64,000 nt of DNA from Pomphorhynchus laevis (Eukaryota; Acanthocephala; Palaeacanthocephala; Echinorhynchida; Pomphorhynchidae): positions 62,001 to 126,000 of the forward strand of contig WNNJ02003750.1 in NCBI GenBank assembly GCA_012934845.2, read 5' to 3'. This document shows, in pieces, positions 41,301 through 46,439 of this stretch. A model generated the notes under the pieces. It made no database searches and was not told the origin of the DNA. It worked only from the letters and a program-made list of their open reading frames with translations. The translations under genes and the position numbers were made by a program. The stretch's first letter is position 1. Each line of letters starts with the position of its first letter.

Positions 41301-44300
41301 TTGTTTATAAATATTCAAATTAAATAACTATCTTATAAGAATTTTCTTTAATTATTCATAAAAATATTTTTTGAAAATCAAGATTAGTATTTTAACGTTT
41401 GTCACTTTTATAGCTCATATCCCCTTAATATGTCGTTAAAGGGACAAATTATTTGTCTATTATTTTTTCAATTGACAAATTATTTTTAACAGTTGATACT
41501 GATCAATTATTGATAAATAGTTATTGACGCTGGATCAAAGTAAATATGAAATTGTTTGATATTTCGCTAACTTCAGTTAGCAATTTCAGAAAATTACCTG
41601 AAATAATTTTCTAAAGATGCTAACAGAAGTTAGCGAAATATCATAAAATATCATCTTTACTTTTATCCAGCTTCAATAATTATATATTATTTTTTAAATT
41701 AACATTTTACAATTTTTTTAATCGACTATTATTTTAATATTGGAAATTAAAATAATATTATATATAATATTATATAATATTAAAATATTATATAAAAATT
41801 GTAAAATAATTTTTACAATTAAATTGGCTCTTTAAATTGTATTACCCGTTAAAGCATTAACTAATAATTTTCATTGACTATTATTTTAATATTAAAATAT
41901 TTTTTAATATTGACTAATATTTACTATATTAATATATAATATTTATTTTTGAAATAATAGTCAATTGACTATTTCTATTCTATTGAATTACAATCGATTT
42001 AATTCTATTCGATTGAATTCTATCGATTCATTCTATTCAATCAATTCATTCTATTCGATTGAATTACTTAAAATTAAATCAGCTAACTGAGTCTACGTAT
42101 TTAATATAATTATAAAATAAACAAAACATAATAATGCTAAATCAAAATTTAATAATTAAATAATAAAATTAATAATTGTTTTTAGATTTTCTATAATTTA
42201 AATCAAGTTAAAATAAAAATAAAAAATAAAATTTAAAATAAACGTCATTTTTATGAATTGACTAATAAATAACAGACGTTGTATCAGAATAAGAATTAGA
42301 GGTCATCAGGAGGAACTGCTATGATATCAGGTTTCGGCCCCTAACTCCTCTACCCAACATAGCAGCGGGGCCAAATACATGCTAATGATGTATTTCCTCT
42401 GAAATAACTATCTAGTATCTTATTCTAATACAAAGTATATTATTTATTATCCATCCATAAAAATTTGCCACTTAAGAGTTTAAATTTATTCTTTATATTA
42501 TTGTGTTGATTTATATATTTTACTATTTTCTGCTTGATGTTATTTTTATAGTAACCTAGTTTAAAATATGTATCTATTAAATTATTTAAATGATTTTGAA
42601 GAAAGCCAATATCATTACATATTGTTGCAATTCTTAAAATTTCATTATTTAATGTATTATATTTTATATTATATGGTATGCATGAATGCTCATGCAAAAA
42701 TATGTTTCTTGTAAATTTAAATATGCCATCTTTACGATATAAATTAATAGTAGTTTTAGTTAATGTTAATTTAATGTTCATATCTAGATATACACCTTCT
42801 TTATCATTAATATTAGTTTTGTTAAGAATAAGACTTTCTGGATAAATGTGCTCACTAATTGAATAAAAATTATTAGAATTAAATACACATATATCATCAA
42901 TGTATCGAAACATATATTTCATATATTTATATTGTTTAGATTTAGTTTTTACATAGTTATGAACAAATTCATATTCTATAAAGCTTAAAAACAAGTCAGC
43001 TATAATTGAGCTACTATTACCACCCATTGGAACACCTTTTACTTGTCTATCGAATATATAAATATCAACAATAGAATATATAAATTGTAAATATTTACAA
43101 TCGAATATATAAATATCAACTTTATTGTTTAATATTTTAATATTAAATCAATCTTTTATTGACTTTAATAAATTAATAAAATGCAAATAATTTATAATTC
43201 AAATATAAATTTTCGAATTTTCAGTACATATAATCATATATGTTAACAGATTTTTAAAATATTTATTCATTTTCTATGATCTTTAAATATCTAAATAAAT
43301 ATAATTTTTCTCTTAATTACAAATCACATGACATATGCAAATGCTCAAATTCTTGATTTTTCGAAACTTCTTCTAATTTCGAACAAATAAATTTTTTATA
43401 AATTCGAAGGACATCCTCTGATATTCATCACTTTGACTTTAAGCATTCATTTTCACAACTGATTACCAATTTACAAAAATAAAAGATTTATCAAAATAAT
43501 TATTTATTTTATCTTATTACCAGATATAATATTGGGCTATTTAGTTAAAATCCGTGTTTTTTTCTAATATTAAGTATATTAAGATATTAAGTATATTAAA
43601 ATAGTAATCATTTACGTCAAATAGATAAATCTTAAGATCGAGAATCTGCTTTTAAATTTCATAAGTTTTTTAATTTACATAATTTTGATGTAAACATTAT
43701 TTAGAATAATTATTAATTTATTATTTTTATTAGTTTATTTTTAATTTTATTATTAATTAATTATTATTTATTGATTTTTTGAAAAAGTTATATTTAAAAA
43801 AATAGACGGTTATTTTTCCAACGATTGAGTTATTATCCAACAATTCAATTGTTGGGATTTTTAACTAAAATTTTTATTCTAAGATAAATTTTTAAATTTA
43901 TACCCAAAATATAATCATTTAAAATTTAAAAGTATTTATTCGTTTTACACTTTTACATTATAACTAAGATTTTTCTGAAGCATCTAAATCGGCAGCTTCC
44001 GAGAAAAACTTGTAACTGGCCCTTTAAATTATATTAGCCGTTTAAGCATTTACTAATACTTCTCTGGTGTATTTTAAATTTAATAAGATTTGTTTTTTTC
44101 AATATATTATTTATTCTCTTTGTTTTAGGGTGAGGTCGTTGATATGATACCTTCAATATTCGATGCAGTGTTTGAATCAACGCTTAGTATGATAAAGTCA
44201 AACTTGGAGGATTTTCTAGATTTCCGAATTGCATTCTACCAACTGATCGAAGCCGTCATCAAATACTGTTTTAATGGTTTGACAAAAAATATTTATTGAC

Positions 44301-46439
44301 CTCTAATTTACATTTTAATAAACAGCTATACTATTGCTATCGGCAGATCAATTTGCAATTATCTACGAGGCTGTAATTTGGTCCCTGAGGCACAATCATC
44401 GAGACATTGTCGACCTCGGATTTTCCACTTTACATGAAATCATTTGGAAATTCAACACAGTCGCTAATTCTGTCGATGCAAATATGTTCTTTCAAAAGTA
44501 TTTTATTCCCACACTCGAGCATATATTTGTCATTTTAAATGAGACTTCGCTAAGAACAGGTACCATGCAAATCAAAACTATATGGAATAAAGCAGTAATA
44601 AAATGTTTAAAAATTTAAAAATAAGGAAATAATAAATGTAATACAAAAAGATCATTGATTTTTAAGAATTTATAGCTTTGATCTTAAAACTGTTTATAAA
44701 TTTTAAGATCATACATTTTATATAATGTATGATTATACATTATATATTATATAATATGTAATATATATTATATTATACATTTATATCATATTATATAATA
44801 TTATTAAATATTAAAAATATATATGTATATTAAGCGACTTCTTTTTTTGGTCCATATATATGTCAGTCGATAAGTAATAATCATTTAAATATTTCTATTG
44901 AAAAATACTTTACAAATTCTCAAAATTTCGTTTAAATGTTTTCAAGCGTTTAATATAATAAATATTTAATTATCTTTTGACTCTATAAAACGCAGTAAGG
45001 GATAAACTTTATTATTATTTAATTAATTATTTAAATTACCATTTTTATTAAATTATTTATATCAACTAAGTTATAATTATTATAAATATAAATATATTTA
45101 GTATTTTACATATAATATAATTTAAACAATATAAAATAAATATTAATATGATATCTAAAATATGTTTTATTTAATATTTTAATATATAATATTTGTGATT
45201 TTTAATTATTTATTTTCTACCTTACTCGTTTTCTTGTGATGTTTTGTTAATGCACTCCGCAAATATTTAACATTCTCCAATTTAATCAATTTAGATTACT
45301 AGGGCTTTGCATTAGTTAAGCATCAAAGCAGGAGTTTTAAAATAACACATTTCACTATTTAATTGTTTCATTATTTCATATTTTACGATTCACTTAAAAT
45401 AAATAGTGTTTTTTTTTCAATTTTCTAATTATAATTTTAATTTTTGAATAAATCAAAAGATAGAAAATTACTCTACCTACATGCGAAGTGCAACAAAGTG
45501 TCAAGCAAAATGGCATTAACTAATCATTTAATTAAAAAAGATATTTCGTAATATATAATATTTCATCGTATGTAACCAGATCAATTATCTGATATAATTC
45601 ATCTTATATAAAATCATTTATTGTTTGTTAATATCTTGTTAAGTATAAATATTTATAAATATCGTATTATATTCATATAATTAATATAATATCTTAAATA
45701 TTTATAAATTCTTAATAATTATATATTGATAATTATTATAATAAAATTGTTAATAAATATTTATTAATATATATTTGTTATATATTATTTTAGCTACTTA
45801 ATAAATAAGATTTAATAAAACTAGTTTAGCTACTAAATAAAATTTACTTTGGGTAAGTTAACTAAAGTTACTTCCTCGTTCTTTTTAGGAATAAGTAAAC
45901 ATACTCAAATTCTGTCTAGCTTGTTCCTAATTGTTGATACGGGCCGAATTACGATTCCATTGGATCCCAGTGTAACGAACACTCCAAATGGAAATCTAGC
46001 ATACGTGAAGCAATATACAACGAGTATGTTTATGCGGGTATTCCCACACTTACGAGATGAGCAGATAAAAATTATCGTTGACGGATTTATACATTACGAT
46101 CAAGACTTTCCAAAGTTCAAAAATCACCTTAGAGATTTTCTAATAGAAATTAGAGAACACAGTGGCACCGACACTAGGGATCTTTATCTGGAAGAGCGAG
46201 ATCTGGAAATTCAGAAGGCCGCTCAGGATAAACTCAATAAACAGACAGCCTGTGGAAGTATTGATATTATTATTAACAGAAATCCTACAACAAACAATAC
46301 CACATGCATCAGCGGTAATAACTTTGTAGACAGTTTACTTATTCCGTCTGTAAATGATGTCATGTTTAACGGCAATTCTTCGAAAAATTGTCAATTTATG
46401 ACGACGGATAAAGAATCACTTCGTATAGACGAGGACTAG
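8042..46439 (+). CDS. XPO1: Exportin-1 (CRM1), 20 coding exons
   Basis: Nuclear export receptor: a HEAT-repeat ring that binds leucine-rich export signals with RanGTP and carries cargo through nuclear pores. Joining 20 exons with GT..AG borders and consistent phases gives 3360 nt (1119 codons plus stop), against about 1071 residues in human. Segments collinear with metazoan CRM1 include [18 protein letters not shown] (N-terminal, near residue 80), [14 protein letters not shown] (acidic loop, near 435), [58 protein letters not shown] and [14 protein letters not shown]. Cys525, in LCEQKRG, matches human Cys528, the leptomycin-B target in the cargo groove. The C-terminal tail is about 40 residues longer than in human and ends in acidic residues. 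Eight introns are 45-53 bp; eleven are 542-9459 bp and full of transposons. Assignment and exon order are secure; individual borders are my reading. Confidence 0.96.
8515..8660. repeat. (TA)n-rich palindromic tract in XPO1 intron 1
   Basis: Almost pure A and T with many overlapping TATATAATATA blocks that are self-complementary. Similar tracts occur at 9640-9790, 27215-27420 and 44720-44830, all intronic. Confidence 0.8.
8873..8979 (+). CDS. XPO1: XPO1 exon 2 (residues 97-132)
   Basis: Acceptor TTTAG, donor GTAGGG, phase 1 to 0. Encodes [13 protein letters not shown], collinear with the human 'GIKKYVVGLIIKT' segment. Intron 1 before it (542 bp) holds an (AT)n-rich palindromic tract at 8515-8660. 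Confidence 0.93.
9028..9143 (+). CDS. XPO1: XPO1 exon 3 (residues 133-170)
   Basis: Encodes [18 protein letters not shown], matching the human 'ILKQEWPKHWPTFISDIV' block. Preceded by a 48-bp intron; ends in phase 2 before GTATTT. Confidence 0.94.
9193..9306 (+). CDS. XPO1: XPO1 exon 4 (residues 171-208)
   Basis: Encodes [18 protein letters not shown], matching '[18 protein letters not shown]' of human CRM1. Preceded by a 49-bp intron; donor GTAAGT, phase 2. Confidence 0.94.
9900..12010 (-). mobile_element. Fragmented Penelope-like copies in XPO1 intron 4
   Basis: At least three pieces of the Penelope-like element described at 46960-48060 lie here on the minus strand. Two 3' ends are recognisable (CAGCTAACTAAGTCTACGTA near 9913 and TAACTGAGTCTACGTATT near 11033), each followed by the 3' UTR block at 10196-10345 and 11209-11400. 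Behind them come decayed ends of the RT frame at 10430-10620, 10620-10910 and 11420-11870. The 11209-11870 piece is close to the intact-looking copies. The 10196 copy is much older. Confidence 0.8.
12011..13296. other. AT-rich rest of XPO1 intron 4
   Basis: Nothing recognisable beyond simple A/T-rich sequence and short frames. Confidence 0.45.
13302..13462 (+). CDS. XPO1: XPO1 exon 5 (residues 209-262)
   Basis: Acceptor GATAG. Encodes [20 protein letters not shown], collinear with 'HATLETLLRFLNWIPLGYIF'. Ends GGTAAGT in phase 1 after IKCLTEI. The preceding 3995-bp intron holds Penelope-like fragments. Confidence 0.94.
13510..13598 (+). CDS. XPO1: XPO1 exon 6 (residues 263-292)
   Basis: Acceptor TTTCAG after a 47-bp intron. 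Encodes [20 protein letters not shown], a poorly conserved stretch that keeps the human length. Donor GTAAGA, phase 0. Confidence 0.88.
14030..14180 (-). mobile_element. LINE-A 3' fragment in XPO1 intron 6
   Basis: About 150 bp matches the complement of 3480-3640 in LINE-A copy 2 (shared words include GAAGGATTGGA, TAGTTGTTAGAGTA and TTGGGAACGT). It is visibly GC-richer than its flanks. Too short to encode anything. Confidence 0.75.
15043..15180. repeat. Half-palindrome with element-end motif
   Basis: Carries the arm GTGGAGAGAGTGAAG followed by a hairpin around AATAGCCTACAGCTATT. It is one arm of the palindromic family better preserved at 15690-15960 and 48470-48610, and shares the flank GTTCACTCATATTGG. 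Confidence 0.7.
15690..15960. repeat. Palindromic element with CUGANGA/GAAA motif
   Basis: Two arms of about 80 bp (15752-15830 and 15848-15925) are inverted copies around a short centre. Each arm carries CTGATGA (or CTGAAGA), a hairpin ATAGC AGTAG GCTAT, then GAAA; on the plus strand CTGATGA is at 15862-15868 and GAAA at 15887-15890. Block 15690-15830 is repeated directly at 16357-16497. Confidence 0.85.
16357..16620. repeat. Second palindromic element of the same family
   Basis: Near-identical to 15690-15925, again with inverted arms and the motif pair (CTGATGA at 16533-16539, GAAA at 16558-16561). The outer end returns to CTCTCTCCACTAATAAATAA. Confidence 0.85.
16720..16870. repeat. Diverged single-arm hairpin element
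   Basis: Contains GATAGC GGATA GCTATC followed by GAAA near 16790-16815, the same layout as the palindromic elements nearby, with a degenerate first box and no visible second arm. Confidence 0.6.
17207..18148 (-). CDS. Secreted-looking cysteine-rich repeat protein, nested antisense in XPO1 intron 6
   Basis: I do not recognise this gene. The frame codes 313 residues from Met at 18148 and stays open upstream to about 18355. The extra segment holds a hydrophobic stretch ([17 protein letters not shown]) that looks like a signal peptide, so the true start is probably in an upstream exon. Five modules follow the pattern C-x3-G-[ML]-x-Y-x(5,8)-C-[VL]-R with some drift; the cysteine pairs are 75/89, 120/134, 163/179, 208/221 and 264/278. 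Three further cysteines (14, 31, 45) form an N-terminal region. Spacing of paired cysteines is 13-16 and between modules about 43-56. It is free of stops in a transposon-rich intron and better balanced in base composition than its surroundings, so it is likely functional. An extracellular or secreted role is inferred only from the leader and cysteines. Confidence 0.7.
   Translation of the reverse strand: MKADGNFNELNITCATGKQIKDQRQFMNKICKSLDLVYRADIEFCSLLKLQYESLTPFAPIIKDDQDIDSRHKTCFLAGMMYNSQGQQCVHYPVEIDLQQAQYYKRYLVKHIKEYFSIFCEISGLQYNPTYGFCLRRESHTISEPKFLEHLTHDNEIKNRHLCFIEGMRLLEFQKKPACSPFPRRGPEIKTLRPLYEPNKAHFISRRCPSYMEYHSQVGFCVRKPPLEANLYDFKRIFRLFGIRFYKGKDKHQRGVNLDFAKCCIENGMDYRKSTHVCVRYLSRPTAYEAGVYRAKYKEKKQSIIREQNKTLQ
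18500..19002 (+). mobile_element. Partial Penelope-like GIY-YIG copy
   Basis: A shorter, broken duplicate of the segment at 19430-19870: it repeats the basic tract after the GIY-YIG domain ([20 protein letters not shown]) and continues [20 protein letters not shown]. It joins the next copy at the palindrome at 19003-19034. Confidence 0.8.
19003..19034. repeat. 14-bp perfect inverted repeat at element junction
   Basis: GAAATCATTAGTAC and its exact complement are separated by 4 bases, right where the partial copy ends and the fuller GIY-YIG frame begins. Confidence 0.85.
19041..19634 (+). CDS. GIY-YIG endonuclease frame of a Penelope-like element (Naiad type)
   Basis: The frame begins with a cysteine-rich linker ([10 protein letters not shown], later CNCNTAG) and then a GIY-YIG nuclease: GVVYLIQC (19170-19193), CGLQYIGKT, an Arg-bearing helix [10 protein letters not shown], and the glutamate helix [20 protein letters not shown]. 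This nuclease nicks target DNA for retrotransposition. A strongly basic tail follows. The frame stops at 19634, but the neighbouring copy shows it originally continued (see 19635-20170). In the permuted Naiad clade GIY-YIG lies in front of the RT; in canonical elements it follows it. What comes after the nuclease here fits the permuted order. No RT is attached in this copy, so it is not a complete element. Confidence 0.8.
   Translation, partial: RSFKCNRKNCIVCDVINNNCIVSNTTNKCFSLNINNNCNCNTAGVVYLIQCTCGLQYIGKTYQMLKTRFRQHIHNIQHNSQTIFHKHMRFIGHDIKNCKLFILEHIIEENISILNQKLLEKEDFWIKTLNSMYPLGLNDVVQGIGRSSIIHNKQLYYNNPVKRKPRSHGDKRNRKNRVKNIKKDMYINERLEILKNF
19635..20170 (+). mobile_element. Continuation of the GIY-YIG element, ending in a hairpin motif
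   Basis: After a one-frame slip the coding continues [16 protein letters not shown], then [20 protein letters not shown], a block like the 'P.I.Y....I...IFNY' segment that leads into the RT in Naiad proteins. Instead of an RT, the sequence reaches GAGATGCTAACAGAGATCAGCGAA (20055-20078), the element-end motif also seen at 33315 and 41611, and then stops being coding. This copy is either deleted for its RT or ends here. Confidence 0.65.
21085..21760 (-). mobile_element. Two Penelope-like 3' end fragments
   Basis: TTAACTGAGTCTATGTATTT near 21103 and TAACTGAGTCGACATATG near 21543 are the 3' ends of two minus-strand copies. Each is followed by the AATAAATAACAGACG-type block (21300 and 21705). The pseudoknot region is only partly kept at 21725-21750. 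No RT sequence remains. Confidence 0.7.
21761..23040. other. AT-rich rest of XPO1 intron 6
   Basis: Only short frames and A/T-rich simple sequence; no element ends recognised. Confidence 0.45.
23058..23216 (+). CDS. XPO1: XPO1 exon 7 (residues 293-345)
   Basis: Encodes [20 protein letters not shown], matching human 'AYSNGKDDEQNFIQNLSLFL'. It follows the 9459-bp intron 6, which also contains an antisense gene. Donor GTATTT, phase 0. Confidence 0.94.
23805..23965. repeat. Palindromic element in XPO1 intron 7
   Basis: Arms of roughly 75 bp are inverted about a centre near 23885 (for example GAGCAGCCCTCTTC and GAAGAGGGCTGCTC; ACTACACAAATTG and its complement at the outer ends). Layout resembles the other element-end palindromes, with TGAAA after the hairpin. 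Confidence 0.8.
24224..24424 (+). CDS. XPO1: XPO1 exon 8 (residues 346-412)
   Basis: Encodes [20 protein letters not shown], matching 'ALHYMLLVSEVEETEIFKIC'. Ends phase 0 before GTTATT. Confidence 0.94.
24478..24616 (+). CDS. XPO1: XPO1 exon 9 (residues 413-458)
   Basis: Encodes [20 protein letters not shown] and [14 protein letters not shown], the conserved HEAT-9 acidic loop that regulates cargo release. 53-bp intron before it; ends in phase 1. Confidence 0.96.
25021..25505 (+). mobile_element. LINE-C RT fragment between 65-bp direct repeats
   Basis: A GC-richer insert (about 25099-25437) encodes, in two frames, RLE-type LINE signatures: [16 protein letters not shown] and then [20 protein letters not shown]. 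On each side lies an almost identical block of about 65 bp (from 25021 and from 25440, sharing TAGTTATCGACGATTTAATT). The insert is truncated at both ends. It sits in XPO1 intron 9, 80 bp before exon 10. Confidence 0.8.
25585..25688 (+). CDS. XPO1: XPO1 exon 10 (residues 459-493)
   Basis: Encodes [20 protein letters not shown], matching human 'VYLTHLDYVDTERIMTEKLH'. The acceptor is CATTAAG, an AAG rather than the TAG used at most other borders; it is the border that keeps the frame. Donor GTACAT. Confidence 0.9.
25734..25811 (+). CDS. XPO1: XPO1 exon 11 (residues 494-519)
   Basis: Encodes [20 protein letters not shown], almost identical to the human block. Preceded by the shortest intron (45 bp). 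Donor GTATGC, phase 0. Confidence 0.96.
26484..27640. repeat. Nested inverted-repeat element in XPO1 intron 11
   Basis: Outer arms (26484-26530 and about 27597-27640) share CCTGCATTGTTTTAGAA and its complement. Inner arms of about 185 bp (about 26540-26740 and 26882-27065) share AAGTCTACCTCAAAGTACGT and its complement. Inside each arm is a smaller palindrome, GATCAACTGCAGCC ... TGCAGTTGATC. No coding frame matches a transposase, so a non-autonomous foldback or MITE-like element is the best reading. Confidence 0.8.
28253..28409 (+). CDS. XPO1: XPO1 exon 12 (residues 520-571), cargo groove
   Basis: Encodes [20 protein letters not shown] and [20 protein letters not shown]. This is the export-signal-binding groove and includes Cys525, the leptomycin-B-reactive cysteine. 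Ends phase 1 before GTAAGT. Confidence 0.97.
28733..29640 (-). mobile_element. Penelope-like RT N-terminal region in triplicate
   Basis: The minus strand repeats the RT motif [12 protein letters not shown] with its leader (about 28745-28920, 28974-29190 and 29420-29600). Between the second and third copies lies the motif [16 protein letters not shown] in reverse near 29290-29320. The copies are direct repeats, so several 5' parts of the element are stacked head to tail in XPO1 intron 12. Confidence 0.82.
30231..31810 (-). mobile_element. LINE-C copy, RLE-type, 5'-truncated
   Basis: On the minus strand: [15 protein letters not shown] then [12 protein letters not shown] (RT motif B), the palm remainder [12 protein letters not shown] (in place of YxDD), then a C-terminal domain with [38 protein letters not shown], and the terminal block [20 protein letters not shown]. 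This set is typical of LINEs with a restriction-like endonuclease (R2/NeSL/Utopia-like groups) rather than APE. Frame breaks show it is dead. It is clearly GC-richer than the surrounding intron 12. The 5' junction is an inverted duplication (31775-31820). Confidence 0.85.
31775..31822. repeat. Hairpin at the 5' junction of LINE-C
   Basis: TTCCACGAAGCCTGGGATCC is followed at once by its near-perfect complement (GGATCCCGGGCTTCGTGGAA). The minus-strand LINE begins at this hairpin. Confidence 0.85.
31850..32930. other. AT-rich rest of XPO1 intron 12
   Basis: A purine-rich stretch near 32095-32225 (GGTAAATGGGAATAAGAGG-like words) is the only compositional feature. No gene or element end recognised. 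Confidence 0.45.
32934..33097 (+). CDS. XPO1: XPO1 exon 13 (residues 572-626)
   Basis: Encodes [20 protein letters not shown] and later [12 protein letters not shown], both strongly conserved. Donor GTATGA. Confidence 0.96.
33300..33560. repeat. Inverted pair of element-end hairpins in XPO1 intron 13
   Basis: Plus strand: CTGAAGAT (33315), stem GCTAAC AAAA GTTAGC, GAAA (33339-33342), followed by sequence homologous to 20080-20130. Minus strand: a matching stem at 33508-33523 with GAAA. The two copies face each other. Confidence 0.8.
33560..35120. other. AT-rich rest of XPO1 intron 13
   Basis: A short, GC-richer frame at 33834-33961 starts [17 protein letters not shown] cannot assign it, and it has no splice or homology support. 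Otherwise featureless. Confidence 0.35.
35131..35265 (+). CDS. XPO1: XPO1 exon 14 (residues 627-671)
   Basis: Encodes [17 protein letters not shown] and [11 protein letters not shown], matching 'VHTFYEAVGYMIGAQTD' and 'MLLPNQVWDSI'. Donor GTAGAC. Confidence 0.95.
35313..35417 (+). CDS. XPO1: XPO1 exon 15 (residues 672-706)
   Basis: Encodes [20 protein letters not shown], matching 'TVKQLGSILKTNVRACKAVG'. 47-bp intron before, 49-bp intron after. Confidence 0.93.
35467..35652 (+). CDS. XPO1: XPO1 exon 16 (residues 707-768)
   Basis: Encodes [19 protein letters not shown] and [12 protein letters not shown], matching 'GRIYLDMLNVYKCLSENI' and 'ETLKLISGWVSR'. The acceptor is CATTAAG, as in exon 10. 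Donor GTGATT. Confidence 0.93.
36460..38320 (+). mobile_element. LINE-C copy, RLE-type, in XPO1 intron 16
   Basis: In order on the plus strand: a cysteine-rich piece ([16 protein letters not shown] near 36560), [13 protein letters not shown] near 37120 (the 'GGPDGLRPQHL' block of RLE-type LINEs), [20 protein letters not shown] and [14 protein letters not shown] (RT motif A) near 37250-37390, then a C-terminal part: [15 protein letters not shown] and [19 protein letters not shown] (RLE catalytic region, PD-(D/E)xK type) near 37795-37960, and [15 protein letters not shown] near 38200. The palm between is deleted and several frames are broken. The GC level contrasts strongly with the intron. Confidence 0.85.
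38321..39790 (+). other. GC-richer stretch of unknown origin
   Basis: It directly follows LINE-C and has the same raised GC content, ending abruptly at about 39790 where AT-rich intron resumes. It contains a 74-codon Ser/Thr/Ala-rich frame (38480-38704) and the 149-codon frame at 39014-39463. No RT, transposase or repeat ends are visible. It may be a divergent part of LINE-C or a separate insertion. Confidence 0.5.
39014..39463 (+). CDS. Unrecognised 149-aa frame, weakly OTU-protease-like
   Basis: Uninterrupted from [20 protein letters not shown] to LIESIDR. The second half reads [31 protein letters not shown] and ITLYNCFRS...THYEQII. That order (E-x-x-AVL helix, beta strand, ITLYN strand, HY at the end) resembles the C-terminal half of OTU-type cysteine proteases, where the HY histidine is catalytic. 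The expected N-terminal DGNCLFRA cysteine motif is not present, so this is either a fragment or a different fold. OTU or Ulp-type proteases are known in some LINEs, which would fit its place next to LINE-C. This is inference; no homolog is proven. Confidence 0.35.
   Translation: MSVKRISIEEICDKMRDFIVDSSSTGIHSFKQVSEFECQWISTQTPYNKAFDLLNSHLTVVKPDIACIELAAVLHYAKKRCMRIVICRNWTAFQSLNVKVDTSLSQVLLGDPEKITLYNCFRSPTMVQTTHYEQIIIPFFSKLIESIDR
39791..40530. other. AT-rich rest of XPO1 intron 16
   Basis: Mostly A/T-rich. A GC-richer patch at 40155-40390 has no recognisable frame. Confidence 0.4.
40531..40653 (+). CDS. XPO1: XPO1 exon 17 (residues 769-809)
   Basis: Encodes [20 protein letters not shown], matching human 'LLDAVLIDYQRNVPAAREPE' with identical spacing to the flanking exons. 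Acceptor CCTAG, donor GTAAGA, phase 0. Confidence 0.93.
41567..41690. repeat. Palindromic element-end hairpin in XPO1 intron 17
   Basis: Two inverted copies of GCTAAC...GTTAGC followed by GAAATATC lie back to back (minus 41565-41595, plus 41611-41638). The right flank (CATCTTTACTTTTATCCAGC) continues as at 33345-33375 and 20080-20110. Confidence 0.82.
41970..42062 (+). repeat. Degenerate ATTCTATTCGATTGAATT minisatellite
   Basis: About five imperfect copies of an 18-bp word made of ATTCTATT and CGATTGAATT. It ends exactly where a Penelope-like 3' end starts. Confidence 0.7.
42310..42400 (-). ncRNA. Conserved 3' UTR structure with pseudoknot potential
   Basis: Four stems can be read: GAGGAA(42310-315)/TTCCTC(394-399); CTGCTATG(316-323)/CATAGCAG(358-365); GGCCCC(336-341)/GGGGCC(367-372); AAATACAT(373-380)/ATGTATTT(388-395). 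The second and third cross, giving an H-type pseudoknot. The block recurs at 11230-11345, 47170-47300 and, on the other strand, 62945-63010. In the last copy the third stem has changed sequence (CGACCC with GGGTCG) but can still pair. Confidence 0.6.
42440..43027 (-). CDS. Penelope-like RT, C-terminal half
   Basis: 195 codons without interruption: [20 protein letters not shown] (RT motif B), [12 protein letters not shown] with the catalytic YIDD box, [20 protein letters not shown], and a thumb ending [13 protein letters not shown]. The frame stops there; no GIY-YIG domain follows, and the next 150 bases are the structured 3' UTR. Compared with canonical elements the endonuclease is missing at the C-terminus, which is expected if it lies at the N-terminus. 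Confidence 0.88.
   Translation of the reverse strand: MGGNSSSIIADLFLSFIEYEFVHNYVKTKSKQYKYMKYMFRYIDDICVFNSNNFYSISEHIYPESLILNKTNINDKEGVYLDMNIKLTLTKTTINLYRKDGIFKFTRNIFLHEHSCIPYNIKYNTLNNEILRIATICNDIGFLQNHLNNLIDTYFKLGYYKNNIKQKIVKYINQHNNIKNKFKLLSGKFLWMDNK
43061..44128. other. AT-rich rest of XPO1 intron 17
   Basis: No element or gene recognised. Confidence 0.45.
44129..44276 (+). CDS. XPO1: XPO1 exon 18 (residues 810-858)
   Basis: Encodes [20 protein letters not shown], matching 'IPQIFDAVFECTLNMINKDF'. Ends phase 1; a 49-bp intron follows. Confidence 0.96.
44326..44559 (+). CDS. XPO1: XPO1 exon 19 (residues 859-936)
   Basis: Encodes [20 protein letters not shown] and [20 protein letters not shown], matching 'PPTQFKLVLDSIIWAFKHT' and 'FYQTYFCDILQHIFSVVTDT'. 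Acceptor AACAG, donor GTACCA, phase 1. Confidence 0.95.
44560..45888. other. XPO1 intron 19, AT-rich
   Basis: A (TA)n-rich palindromic tract at 44720-44830; nothing else seen. Confidence 0.5.
45889..46439 (+). CDS. XPO1: XPO1 exon 20 (residues 937-1119, stop)
   Basis: Encodes the last HEAT repeats ([28 protein letters not shown]) and a tail of about 65 residues unlike the human 'MSVPGIFNPHEIPEEMCD' tail. The tail is rich in Asn, Ser and Thr and ends RIDED. The stop is TAG. No AATAAA lies in the first 300 bp; AATAAG occurs about 110 bp after the stop. Confidence 0.94.

Larger units (their letters stand above)
42066..43060 (-). mobile_element. Penelope-like copy, 5'-truncated
   Basis: Running on the minus strand: RT frame (42440-43027), 3' UTR with a predicted pseudoknot (42310-42400), then a 3' end at CTAACTGAGTCTACGTATT (42083). 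Nearly identical to 46960-48060 but truncated just past the GVPMGGN motif. It sits in XPO1 intron 17. Confidence 0.9.

Noticed and set aside
42296-42345. Hammerhead ribozyme within the Penelope-like 3' UTR itself
   Set aside because: On the sense strand GAAAC precedes CCTGATGA, and no hairpin fits between them as stems III and I; the order is wrong for a monomer. Only a permuted or dimeric form could work, which I cannot show.
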